A stretch of DNA of 10,340 nucleotides. Source: CAIKMD01 sp036490955 (GTDB lineage: Bacteria; Pseudomonadota; Alphaproteobacteria; ATCC43930; CGMCC-115725). Each line of letters starts with the position of its first letter. Position 1 is the first letter of the stretch. Of this stretch, positions 1-6,441 are shown one piece after another. The stretch covers positions 1 to 10,340 of the forward strand of contig DASXCX010000302.1 in assembly GCA_036490955.1 (NCBI GenBank), written 5' to 3'. The position numbers and the translations under genes are program-made. The notes below the pieces were generated by a model. It was not told the origin of the DNA. It searched no databases and saw only the letters and a list, made by a program, of their open reading frames with translations.

Positions 1-451
1 GCGCGAAATGCTCGATCACCTGGCGGCGGCGCAACGCGATGCCTTCCTCGCGATAACGTTTCGCCCAACGTTCCATGGCAGCTGACGAGCCGCCGAAGCC
101 GGTGCCGGAGAGAATGACCGCGAGGCAACGCTGCGGCTGCATCGCTGCCATGAATTGCGCGACGCGCGAGCCGAGCGAGTTGCCGTGGATGATGACGCCG
201 CCGCTGGTGACGGTATCGACCAGCTCCCAGCACGCTGCGGCGATGTCCTCCATCTTGAGGCCGGGTTGCGGCGCGGGTGAGCGGCCATAACCCGGCAAAT
301 CGACCGCAAGGCAGCGATACCAGGCGGAGAAATGCGCGGTCTGGAACATCCAGAGACGGTGATCGTCGGGCGTCGAGTGGAGAAAGAGCATCGGGACGCC
401 GGTCGCGCCGAACTGCTCGCAATAGAGCGGTCCCGGTATGTGGCTCGCCAT
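1..451 (-). CDS. alpha/beta hydrolase, N-terminal part (runs off the left edge)
   Basis: Read on the minus strand from ATG at 451-449, preceded by a strong ribosome binding site (GGGAGGAAGAA just before the ATG). The visible 150 residues show the alpha/beta-hydrolase fold: a beta strand leading to an oxyanion-type loop (FLHSTPDDHRLW, residues 23-34), DLPGYGRSP at 51-59, and a nucleophile elbow HGNSLGSR at 89-96 with Ser92 as the expected catalytic serine. The oxyanion loop has HS instead of the common HG. The catalytic acid, the histidine and the cap domain lie beyond position 1. Substrate cannot be told; family members include esterases, haloperoxidase-like and C-C bond hydrolases. It is transcribed divergently from ftsB and shares the 452-594 intergenic region with it. 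Fold assignment is firm, function is open. Confidence 0.85.
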   Translation of the reverse strand, partial: MASHIPGPLYCEQFGATGVPMLFLHSTPDDHRLWMFQTAHFSAWYRCLAVDLPGYGRSPAPQPGLKMEDIAAACWELVDTVTSGGVIIHGNSLGSRVAQFMAAMQPQRCLAVILSGTGFGGSSAAMERWAKRYREEGIALRRRQVIEHFA

Positions 452-559
452 TTCTTCCTCCCGGTAAGTCAAATCGCCGTTCGTTCGATCGAGGCTAGGT
501 GTGCGGCGAAGTCCGAGTCAAGAAAACGACTTCTCGTGTCGTAAACAAGAGACGCGGCA

Positions 560-588
560 TTGACACGGTGACTCGCACGTGATTCTCT
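560..588 (+). promoter_or_regulatory. candidate sigma70-type promoter for ftsB
   Basis: A perfect TTGACA box lies at 560-565. The region 15 to 17 bp downstream (581-588, GATTCTCT) is the only place for a -10 box and matches TATAAT poorly (GATTCT at 581-586 matches 3 of 6). Transcription would then start at about 593-595, at or next to the ATG of ftsB at 595. No Shine-Dalgarno sequence is visible before that ATG, so the mRNA may be leaderless. This is inferred from spacing only. Confidence 0.4.
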
Positions 589-594
589 GGTCGG

Positions 595-912
595 ATGCAC
601 GTGTTTGATGCGATAAAGCCGCGCGCGCGGATCATCATCGGCCCGATCCTCGGCATTAGCCTCGTCGTCTATTTCGCTTATCACCTCGTGCAGGGCGATC
701 GCGGTCTCATCGCGTGGCTCCGGTTGACGCAGCAGATCGACGAAGCGCACATGACGCTCGCCCAAGTCGAGGCCGAGCGCGATCCGCTGGCGCATCGTGT
801 CAGCCTGATGCGCGACCGTCTCGATCCGGATCTCCTCGACGAGACCGCGCGCGGCACGTTCAATGTCGTCGGCAGCGACGAAGTCGTGATCTTCAATCGC
901 CCGAGCCGTTAG
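595..912 (+). CDS. ftsB: cell division protein FtsB (DivIC/septum formation initiator family)
   Basis: A 105-residue protein with the FtsB/DivIC layout. A short cytoplasmic N-terminus is followed by one membrane segment (about residues 12-31, IIIGPILGISLVVYFAYH), the family-typical GDRGL at 34-38, a coiled-coil stretch (about 38-74) and a short periplasmic end with LDPDLLDETAR at 76-86. In the family, FtsB forms a trimer with FtsL and FtsQ and helps activate septal peptidoglycan synthesis at the divisome. The ATG at 595 has no clear ribosome binding site; an in-frame GTG at 568 meets a stop at once, so 595 is the first usable start. Its position just upstream of pdhA is common in alphaproteobacteria. 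The 241-nt gap to pdhA suggests separate control of the pdh operon. Confidence 0.88.
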   Translation: MHVFDAIKPRARIIIGPILGISLVVYFAYHLVQGDRGLIAWLRLTQQIDEAHMTLAQVEAERDPLAHRVSLMRDRLDPDLLDETARGTFNVVGSDEVVIFNRPSR

Positions 913-1003
913 CCTCGCCCCGCTCTTTTTGGTTGTCTAAGACTGCTTTTCGGCAGCCCTTCGCAGTTGCGATTTGCCCACTCCGCTTCGATTCCAAATC
1001 GCT

Positions 1004-1020
1004 TAACTGAAATTCAGTTA
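1004..1020. promoter_or_regulatory. perfect 17-bp palindrome, candidate operator before pdhA
   Basis: TAACTGAA, a central A, then TTCAGTTA: 8-bp perfect arms. It lies 134 bp before the pdhA start and immediately upstream of a possible -35 region. The size and symmetry fit the site of a dimeric helix-turn-helix regulator. It does not match the E. coli PdhR operator as I remember it, and no regulator gene is in the window, so the binding protein is unknown. The A/T-rich arms stand out from the GC-rich surroundings. Confidence 0.5.
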
Positions 1021-1027
1021 TGTTTCA

Positions 1028-1052
1028 TTTTGTATTGCAAAACAATAATTTG
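1028..1052 (+). promoter_or_regulatory. A/T-rich dyads over a candidate pdhA promoter
   Basis: Two overlapping perfect dyads occur here: TTTTG (1028-1032) with CAAAA (1038-1042), and TATTG (1033-1037) with CAATA (1043-1047). The second one overlaps AATAAT at 1044-1049, a 5-of-6 match to the -10 consensus. No good -35 box lies 16-18 bp upstream, which would fit an activated promoter. An alternative is TTGTCC at 1050-1055 with a weak -10 at about 1071-1077. The leader to pdhA would be roughly 70-100 nt. Promoter use is inferred. Confidence 0.35.
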
Positions 1053-1103
1053 TCCACAGGGTTGTTGCCTTGTTAAGGGCGTAGAGTCATCTTATCGGAA
1101 ATC

Positions 1104-1119
1104 CGGCGCGGGCGCGCCG
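1104..1119 (+). other. GC-rich hairpin in the probable pdhA leader
   Basis: CGGCGCG (1104-1110), two G, then CGCGCCG (1113-1119): a perfect 7-bp stem, or 6 bp with a 4-nt loop. It ends 34 nt before the pdhA ATG and 13 nt before the purine-rich AAGAAGGGGG that is the likely ribosome binding site. No T run follows, so it is not a simple terminator. It may be an mRNA structure in the leader, or only GC-rich sequence. Confidence 0.3.
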
Positions 1120-1153
1120 AAACCGCAAGCAAGAAGGGGGCTCCAGAACCGCC

Positions 1154-2176
1154 ATGGCGACCGCCACACGCAAGCTCAAACCCATGCGCAAAGCCCAGGA
1201 CGCCGAGCCCGAACTCGCGCCCGAGGAGATGCTGAAACTCTATCGCGACATGCTGCTGATCCGCCGCTTCGAAGAGAAAGCGGGGCAGATGTACGGCATG
1301 GGGCTGATCGGCGGCTTCTGTCACCTCTATATCGGCGAGGAAGCGGTCGTTGTCGGCATGATGGCGGCGGTGAAGGAGGGCGACACGATCGTCACCTCTT
1401 ATCGCGATCACGGTCATATGCTCGCCTGCGGTATGGATCCGAAAGGCGTCATGGCCGAGCTCACCGGCCGGCGCGGCGGATATTCCAAGGGCAAGGGCGG
1501 CTCGATGCATATGTTCAGCCGCGAGAAGAATTTCTTCGGCGGCCATGGCATCGTCGGCGCGCAGGTACCGATCGGCACCGGCATGGCGTTCGCGCATCGC
1601 TATCGCGACAATGGCCTCATCTCCGTCACCTTCATGGGCGACGGCGCGATGAATCAGGGTCAGGTGAGCGAGAGCTTCAACATGGCGGCGCTCTGGAAGC
1701 TGCCGGTGCTCTACGTCATCGAGAACAATAAATACGGCATGGGTACGTCCGAGGCGCGGGCGTCGGCCTCGCATGACCTCTTCGGCCGCGGCGCGCCTTT
1801 CGGCATTCCCGGCCACCAGGTCGACGGCATGAACGTCCTTGCTGTCACGCAAGCGGCGGAAGAGGCGGTCGAGCATGTGCGCTCGGGCAAGGGGCCCTAC
1901 ATCCTCGAGATGCAGACCTATCGCTATCGCGGCCATTCGATGTCGGATCCGGCGAAATATCGCAGCAAGGATGAAGTCAATCGGATGCGGCAAGAGCACG
2001 ATCCCATCGACCAGGCGAAGAACCGCATGCTCGAAGCCGGGATCGCCGACGAGGCGAAGCTCAAAGAGATCGACAAGGAGATCAAGGATATCGTGACGGC
2101 GGCCGCCGAATTCGCGCAGGATTCGCCCGAGCCCGATCCGAGCGAGCTCTGGACCGACGTCTACGCCGAGGCCTGA
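1154..2176 (+). CDS. pdhA: pyruvate dehydrogenase E1 component, alpha subunit
   Basis: With PdhB this forms the thiamine-diphosphate-dependent E1 of the pyruvate dehydrogenase complex, which decarboxylates pyruvate and passes the acetyl group to lipoyl domains. The 340-residue length is normal for the alphaproteobacterial heterotetrameric type. The ThDP-binding motif begins at GDGAMNQG (162-169) and ends at ENN (190-192). The conserved loop YRYRGHSMSDP at 256-266 corresponds to the phosphorylation/active-site loop of mitochondrial E1-alpha. The N-terminal 25 residues are charged and poorly ordered, as usual. ATG at 1154 has AAGAAGGGGG at 1131-1140 upstream, with a slightly long spacer of 13 nt. 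The gene opens the operon; pdhB starts 5 nt after its stop. Upstream palindromes suggest transcriptional control. Confidence 0.97.
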   Translation: MATATRKLKPMRKAQDAEPELAPEEMLKLYRDMLLIRRFEEKAGQMYGMGLIGGFCHLYIGEEAVVVGMMAAVKEGDTIVTSYRDHGHMLACGMDPKGVMAELTGRRGGYSKGKGGSMHMFSREKNFFGGHGIVGAQVPIGTGMAFAHRYRDNGLISVTFMGDGAMNQGQVSESFNMAALWKLPVLYVIENNKYGMGTSEARASASHDLFGRGAPFGIPGHQVDGMNVLAVTQAAEEAVEHVRSGKGPYILEMQTYRYRGHSMSDPAKYRSKDEVNRMRQEHDPIDQAKNRMLEAGIADEAKLKEIDKEIKDIVTAAAEFAQDSPEPDPSELWTDVYAEA

Positions 2177-2181
2177 TTCCG

Positions 2182-3579
2182 ATGCCGATCGAAGTTTTGA
2201 TGCCCGCCCTCTCGCCGACGATGACCGAGGGCAAGATCGCCAAATGGCATAAGCAGCCGGGCGACAAGGTAAAGGCCGGCGACGTCCTCGCCGAGATCGA
2301 GACCGATAAGGCGACGATGGAGATGGAGGCGGTCGACGAAGGGACGATGGCGAAGATCATCGTTCCCGAAGGCACCGAGAACGTCGCCGTCAACGCGCCG
2401 ATCGCGGTCATCGCCGGTGAAGATGAGAATGTCGACGACGCGGCGAAAGCCGCGCCCGCCGCGAAATCGGCTGCCCCACCCGCCGCACCCGCGTCCGAAG
2501 CAAAGGCGCCACCGGCGCAACAGCCGGGGCCGGCCGCTGCGGCCGCGCCTGCGCAGCCCAAGGCCGCGATTGCCGGCGAGCAGGAATGGACCGGCCCAAC
2601 CACCAACATGACGGTGCGCGAGGCGCTGCGCGACGCGATCGCCGAAGAGATGCGGCGCGACGAGCTGGTGTTCCTGATGGGCGAGGAAGTCGCCGAATAC
2701 CAGGGCGCTTATAAGGTCAGCCAAAACCTGCTGCAGGAATTCGGGCCGCGCCGCGTCATCGACACGCCAATCTCGGAGCACGGCTTTTGCGGCCTCGGCG
2801 TCGGCGCCGCGATGGCGGGCCTCAGGCCGATCGTCGAATTCATGACCTGGAATTTCGCGATGCAGGCGATGGACCATCTCATCAATTCCGCCGCCAAGAC
2901 GCGCTACATGTCGGGCGGCCAGATGAGCTGCCCGATCGTCTTCCGCGGTCCGAACGGCGCCGCCGCCCGCGTCGCCGCGCAGCACAGCCAGGAATACGGC
3001 TCGTGGTACGCGCATGTCCCGGGACTCAAAGTTGTCGCGCCCTACACCGCGGCCGATCACAAGGGCCTGCTCAAAGCCGCGATCCGCGATCCCAATCCGG
3101 TGATCTTCCTAGAGCACGAGCTCGTCTACGGCATGACCATGCCGGTGCCGGAAGGCGGCGATCATGTCGTACCGCTCGGCAAGGCGCGCATCGCGCGGCC
3201 GGGCGACCACGTCACCATCACCGCGTTCTCGCGCATGGTGCAATTCGCGATGGAAGCCGCCGAGGCGCTGCAGGGCGAGGGCATCTCGGCCGAGGTGATC
3301 GATCTGCGCTCGCTGCGCCCGCTCGATATCGAGACGATCGTCAATTCGGTGCAGAAGACCAACCGCATCGTCTCGGTCGAAGAGGGCTGGGCTTATTCCG
3401 GCATCGGCGCCGAAATCGCGGCGCAGATCATGGAGCAGGCCTTCGATTATCTCGATGCGCCGGTGCAGCGCGTCACGGCGAAAGACGTGCCGCTGCCTTA
3501 TGCCGCCAATCTCGAGCGCCTGGCGATGCCGCAGACGGCCGATATCGTCGCCGCGGCCAAAGCCGCCCTCTATCGCTAA
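2182..3579 (+). CDS. pdhB: pyruvate dehydrogenase E1 component, beta subunit, with N-terminal lipoyl domain
   Basis: The 465 residues comprise a lipoyl domain (1-79) with the lipoylated lysine Lys43 in ETDKATME, an Ala/Pro-rich flexible linker (about 86-135), and the transketolase-like E1-beta body (about 140-465). The body shows MGEEVAEYQGAYKVS (166-180), which contributes the glutamate that activates ThDP, and the conserved His268 in AAQHSQEYGSWYAHVPG. Most E1-beta proteins outside alphaproteobacteria are about 325-335 residues and lack the lipoyl domain, so this is the long alphaproteobacterial form. Its lipoyl domain is closely related to that of PdhC (60 of the first 77 residues identical). 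A GAGG inside the last pdhA codons (2168-2171) can serve as ribosome binding site, implying translational coupling. Confidence 0.97.
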   Translation: MPIEVLMPALSPTMTEGKIAKWHKQPGDKVKAGDVLAEIETDKATMEMEAVDEGTMAKIIVPEGTENVAVNAPIAVIAGEDENVDDAAKAAPAAKSAAPPAAPASEAKAPPAQQPGPAAAAAPAQPKAAIAGEQEWTGPTTNMTVREALRDAIAEEMRRDELVFLMGEEVAEYQGAYKVSQNLLQEFGPRRVIDTPISEHGFCGLGVGAAMAGLRPIVEFMTWNFAMQAMDHLINSAAKTRYMSGGQMSCPIVFRGPNGAAARVAAQHSQEYGSWYAHVPGLKVVAPYTAADHKGLLKAAIRDPNPVIFLEHELVYGMTMPVPEGGDHVVPLGKARIARPGDHVTITAFSRMVQFAMEAAEALQGEGISAEVIDLRSLRPLDIETIVNSVQKTNRIVSVEEGWAYSGIGAEIAAQIMEQAFDYLDAPVQRVTAKDVPLPYAANLERLAMPQTADIVAAAKAALYR

Positions 3580-3591
3580 GCGGAGCGCACG

Positions 3592-4944
3592 ATGCCGATC
3601 GAGCTGTTGATGCCCGCGCTGTCGCCGACCATGACGGAAGGCAATCTCGCCAAATGGCATAAGAAAGAGGGCGACGCGGTCAAGGCCGGCGATGTCATCG
3701 CCGAGATCGAGACCGACAAGGCGACGATGGAATTCGAAGCCGTCGACGAAGGCACGCTCGGCAAGATACTGGTGCCGGAAGGCGCGCAAGGCGTGAAGGT
3801 CAATCAGCCGATCGCGGTGCTCCTGGAAGAGGGCGAGGACAAGAGCGCGCTTGCCAATGTGAAGCCGGCGGCCGCGCCCGCCGCGCCGAAACCGGCCGCA
3901 TCACCACAAGCTGCGGCACCGCCAGTGAAGACCGCCGCATCGCCGCCTCCCGCTGCTGCGCCGGCGCCGCCACGTGCGCCGGCCCCGGCCGCGAACGGTC
4001 ACGCGCCGGGTGCGCGCGTCTTTGCCAGCCCGCTGGCGCGGCGCTTGGCCGAGCAAGGCAAGATCGATCTCGCCGCTGTTCGTGGCAGTGGCCCACATGG
4101 CCGCATTATCAGGCATGATATCGAAGCGGCGCTCAAAGGCGGCGGTGCGCCGCGCGCTGCCGCGCCCGTACAGGCCCGCGCCCCGCTGGTGCCGATGCCG
4201 GCGCCGAGCGGTGGCGGCGGCATCACGCGCTACAGCCGCGACCAGGTTCATGCGCTCGCCGGCGGCACGCCGTTCACCGATATTCCGATCACCGGCATGC
4301 GGCGCGTCATCGCCAATCGCCTCGCCGAGAGTGAGGTGGTGCCGCATTACTTCCTCACCGTCGATTGCGAGCTCGACGCGCTCCTCAAAGCGCGCGCCGA
4401 TATCAACGACGCGCTCGGCGTCAAGACTTCGGTCAACGACTTCGTCATCAAGGCGACGGCGCTGGCGCTGCGGAAAGTGCCGATGGTCAATGCCTCCTGG
4501 AGCGAGGACGCGATCCTCAAATGGGAAGAGGTGCATGTCTCGGTCGCGGTGGCGCTGCCCGAAGGCCTCATCACCCCGATCATCAAGAACGCCGACAAGA
4601 AGGCGATCGCGCTGATCTCCTCCGAGATGCGCGAGCTCGCCGAACGCGCCAAAGCCGGCAAGCTGAAGCTGGAGGAATTCCAGGGCGGCACGATCTCGGT
4701 GTCCAATCTCGGCATGTACGGCACCAGGCAATTCACCGCCGTCATCAACCCGCCCCAGAGCGCGATCATCGCAGTCGGCGCGGGCGATAAGCGGCCAGTG
4801 GTGAAGAACGATCAGCTCGCCGTCGCGACGGTGATGAGCTGCACCGGCACCTTCGATCACCGCGTCGTCGACGGCGCGCTCGGCGCGCAATTCATGGCCG
4901 CGTTCAAGAAGCTGATCGAAGCGCCCGGGGCGCTGCTGATCTAA
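3592..4944 (+). CDS. pdhC: pyruvate dehydrogenase E2 component (dihydrolipoyl acetyltransferase)
   Basis: This is the core of the complex: it transfers the acetyl group from the lipoyl arm to CoA. In 450 residues it has one lipoyl domain (1-80, lipoylated Lys43), a long Ala/Pro linker (about 91-137), the peripheral subunit-binding domain (about 141-181, FASPLARRLAEQGKIDL and GSGPHGRI) that holds E1/E3, a second linker (182-225), and the acyltransferase catalytic domain (about 228-450). The catalytic motif DHRVVDGA is at 422-429, with His423 and Asp427. The start has GGAG at 3582-3585, 12 nt after the pdhB stop. A 2-oxoglutarate dehydrogenase or branched-chain E2 is possible by fold, but the flanking pdhA/pdhB fix it as the pyruvate enzyme. 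Confidence 0.96.
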   Translation: MPIELLMPALSPTMTEGNLAKWHKKEGDAVKAGDVIAEIETDKATMEFEAVDEGTLGKILVPEGAQGVKVNQPIAVLLEEGEDKSALANVKPAAAPAAPKPAASPQAAAPPVKTAASPPPAAAPAPPRAPAPAANGHAPGARVFASPLARRLAEQGKIDLAAVRGSGPHGRIIRHDIEAALKGGGAPRAAAPVQARAPLVPMPAPSGGGGITRYSRDQVHALAGGTPFTDIPITGMRRVIANRLAESEVVPHYFLTVDCELDALLKARADINDALGVKTSVNDFVIKATALALRKVPMVNASWSEDAILKWEEVHVSVAVALPEGLITPIIKNADKKAIALISSEMRELAERAKAGKLKLEEFQGGTISVSNLGMYGTRQFTAVINPPQSAIIAVGAGDKRPVVKNDQLAVATVMSCTGTFDHRVVDGALGAQFMAAFKKLIEAPGALLI

Positions 4945-5035
4945 GGGTTTGGCTCGCCTGGGGTGTCGAGCGCGTGGAGGTTCAATCCTGCTCCGCGATC
5001 TCCATATCTTCCTGGTAGAACTTTAGGAGCATCGC
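4945..5035 (+). other. 91-nt gap between pdhC and lpd, no gene seen
   Basis: The gap holds a weak dyad, GCTCG (4952-4956) with CGAGC (4967-4971) across 10 nt, which lacks a T run and is not a convincing terminator. A 14-codon GTG-started frame at 4974-5018 has no ribosome binding site and is not called. The last bases carry the TAGGAG ribosome binding site of lpd at 5024-5029. Confidence 0.5.
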
Positions 5036-6436
5036 TTGGCTGAAACTTCTTTCGATACCATCGTCATCGGCGGCGGGCCGGGGGGCTATGTCGCCGCGAT
5101 CCGCGCGGCGCAGCTCGGCATGAAGACCGCGGTGATCGAGCGCGAGAATCTGGGCGGCATCTGTCTCAATTGGGGCTGCATCCCGACGAAGGCGCTGCTC
5201 AGGAGCGCGGAGGTCGGCCATATCCTCCAGCACCTCGGCGATTACGGCTTTTCCGCCAAGGACATCGCCTTCGACACCAAGAAGATCGTCGAGCGCTCAC
5301 GCAAGGTCGCGAAGCAGCTCTCGAACGGTGTCGGCTTTCTGATGAAGAAGAACAAGATCACCGTGATCGACGGCTCGGCGACATTGCTCGGCGGAGGCAA
5401 GCTTTCCGTCAGCAAGGACAACAAGCCGGTCGGCGATTTCGCGGCCAAGACCATCATCGTCGCGACGGGCGCGCGGGCGCGCGCGATGCCGGGGCTCGAG
5501 CCCGACGGCAAGCTGATCTGGACCTATCGCGAGGCGATGGTGCCCGAGAAGCTGCCGAAATCGCTGCTTGTGATCGGCTCGGGCGCGATCGGCATCGAAT
5601 TCGCCAGCTTCTATCGCGATCTCGGCGTCGAGGTGACGGTGGTGGAAGTCCTCGATCGCGTGCTGCCGGTCGAGGACGAGGAAATCTCCGCTTTCGCGAA
5701 GAAGGCCTTCGAGAAGCAGGGCATGAAGATCTTCACCTCGACCCAGGTGAAGGAGCTCAAGAAGAATGCCGACAGCGTTGTCGCGACGCTTGTCCAAGGC
5801 GACAAGTCGCAGCAGCTCGAGGTCGAGCGCGTCATCCTCGCCATCGGCATCGTCGGCAATGTCGAGAATATGGGCTTGGAGAAGACCAAGGCGAAGGTCG
5901 ACCGCACCCATATCGTGATCGATCAATGGTGCGCGACCGGCGAGCCGGGACTGTACGCCATCGGCGATGTCGTCGGGCCGCCCTGGCTGGCGCATAAGGC
6001 GATGCATGAAGGCGTGATGTGCGTCGAGCGCATCGCCGGCCTCAACACCGTCCACCCGCTCGATGTCAGCAACATCCCGGGCTGCACCTATTGCCGGCCG
6101 CAAGTCGCGAGCGTCGGCCTCACCGAGGCCAAGGCGAAAGCCGAGGGGCGCCAAGTGAAGGTCGGGCATTTCCCCTTCATCGGCAACGGCAAGGCGATCG
6201 CGCTGGGCGAGCCCGAAGGCTTGGTGAAAACCGTGTTCGATGCCAAGACCGGCGAGCTCTTGGGCGCGCATATGGTCGGCGCCGAAGTGACGGAGCTGAT
6301 CCAGGGCTATGCCATCGCGAAGACGATGGAAGGGACCGAGCAAGAGCTGATGTCGACGATCTTCCCGCATCCGACCCTCAGCGAGATGATGCACGAGTCG
6401 GTGCTTGACGCTTACGGCCGCGCGCTCCACATCTGA
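5036..6436 (+). CDS. lpd: dihydrolipoamide dehydrogenase, E3 of the pyruvate dehydrogenase complex (TTG start)
   Basis: A flavoprotein that reoxidises dihydrolipoyl groups on PdhB and PdhC and reduces NAD+. The 466-residue length is typical. Visible features in order: FAD-binding GGGPGG at 12-17; the redox-active disulfide Cys43/Cys48 in GGICLNWGCIPTK; the NAD-binding GSGAIGIEF at 181-189; the second FAD motif GLYAIGDV at 305-312; and the C-terminal dimer/active-site stretch HPTLSE at 445-450, with His445 and Glu450. The start is TTG at 5036, with TAGGAG at 5024-5029 (6-nt spacer); the protein then begins MAETSFDTIVIGGG, the normal distance before the FAD motif, and no ATG lies in that interval. 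It stands 91 nt after pdhC and 5 nt before lipA. Confidence 0.96.
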   Translation: MAETSFDTIVIGGGPGGYVAAIRAAQLGMKTAVIERENLGGICLNWGCIPTKALLRSAEVGHILQHLGDYGFSAKDIAFDTKKIVERSRKVAKQLSNGVGFLMKKNKITVIDGSATLLGGGKLSVSKDNKPVGDFAAKTIIVATGARARAMPGLEPDGKLIWTYREAMVPEKLPKSLLVIGSGAIGIEFASFYRDLGVEVTVVEVLDRVLPVEDEEISAFAKKAFEKQGMKIFTSTQVKELKKNADSVVATLVQGDKSQQLEVERVILAIGIVGNVENMGLEKTKAKVDRTHIVIDQWCATGEPGLYAIGDVVGPPWLAHKAMHEGVMCVERIAGLNTVHPLDVSNIPGCTYCRPQVASVGLTEAKAKAEGRQVKVGHFPFIGNGKAIALGEPEGLVKTVFDAKTGELLGAHMVGAEVTELIQGYAIAKTMEGTEQELMSTIFPHPTLSEMMHESVLDAYGRALHI

Positions 6437-6441
6437 CGCGA

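Noticed and set aside
913..960. Possible terminator after ftsB
   Set aside because: Only a 4-bp stem (CTGC/GCAG near 943-956) and a misplaced T run at 925-929 were found, so there is no rho-independent terminator structure.
967..1731. Plus-strand frame of 254 codons overlapping pdhA
   Set aside because: It is out of frame with pdhA over most of its length, and its translation is Arg/Gly/His-rich without motifs.
1073..1999. Minus-strand open frame of 308 codons opposite pdhA
   Set aside because: It is antisense to a clear pdhA with low-complexity His/Arg/Ala/Asp content and no family signature.
4974..5018. 14-codon GTG-started leader peptide before lpd
   Set aside because: There is no ribosome binding site, no run of regulatory codons and no attenuator-like hairpin.
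5297..6430. Minus-strand open frame of 377 codons
   Set aside because: It is fully antisense to lpd, whose FAD, NAD and disulfide motifs are unmistakable. The composition is typical of a shadow frame.
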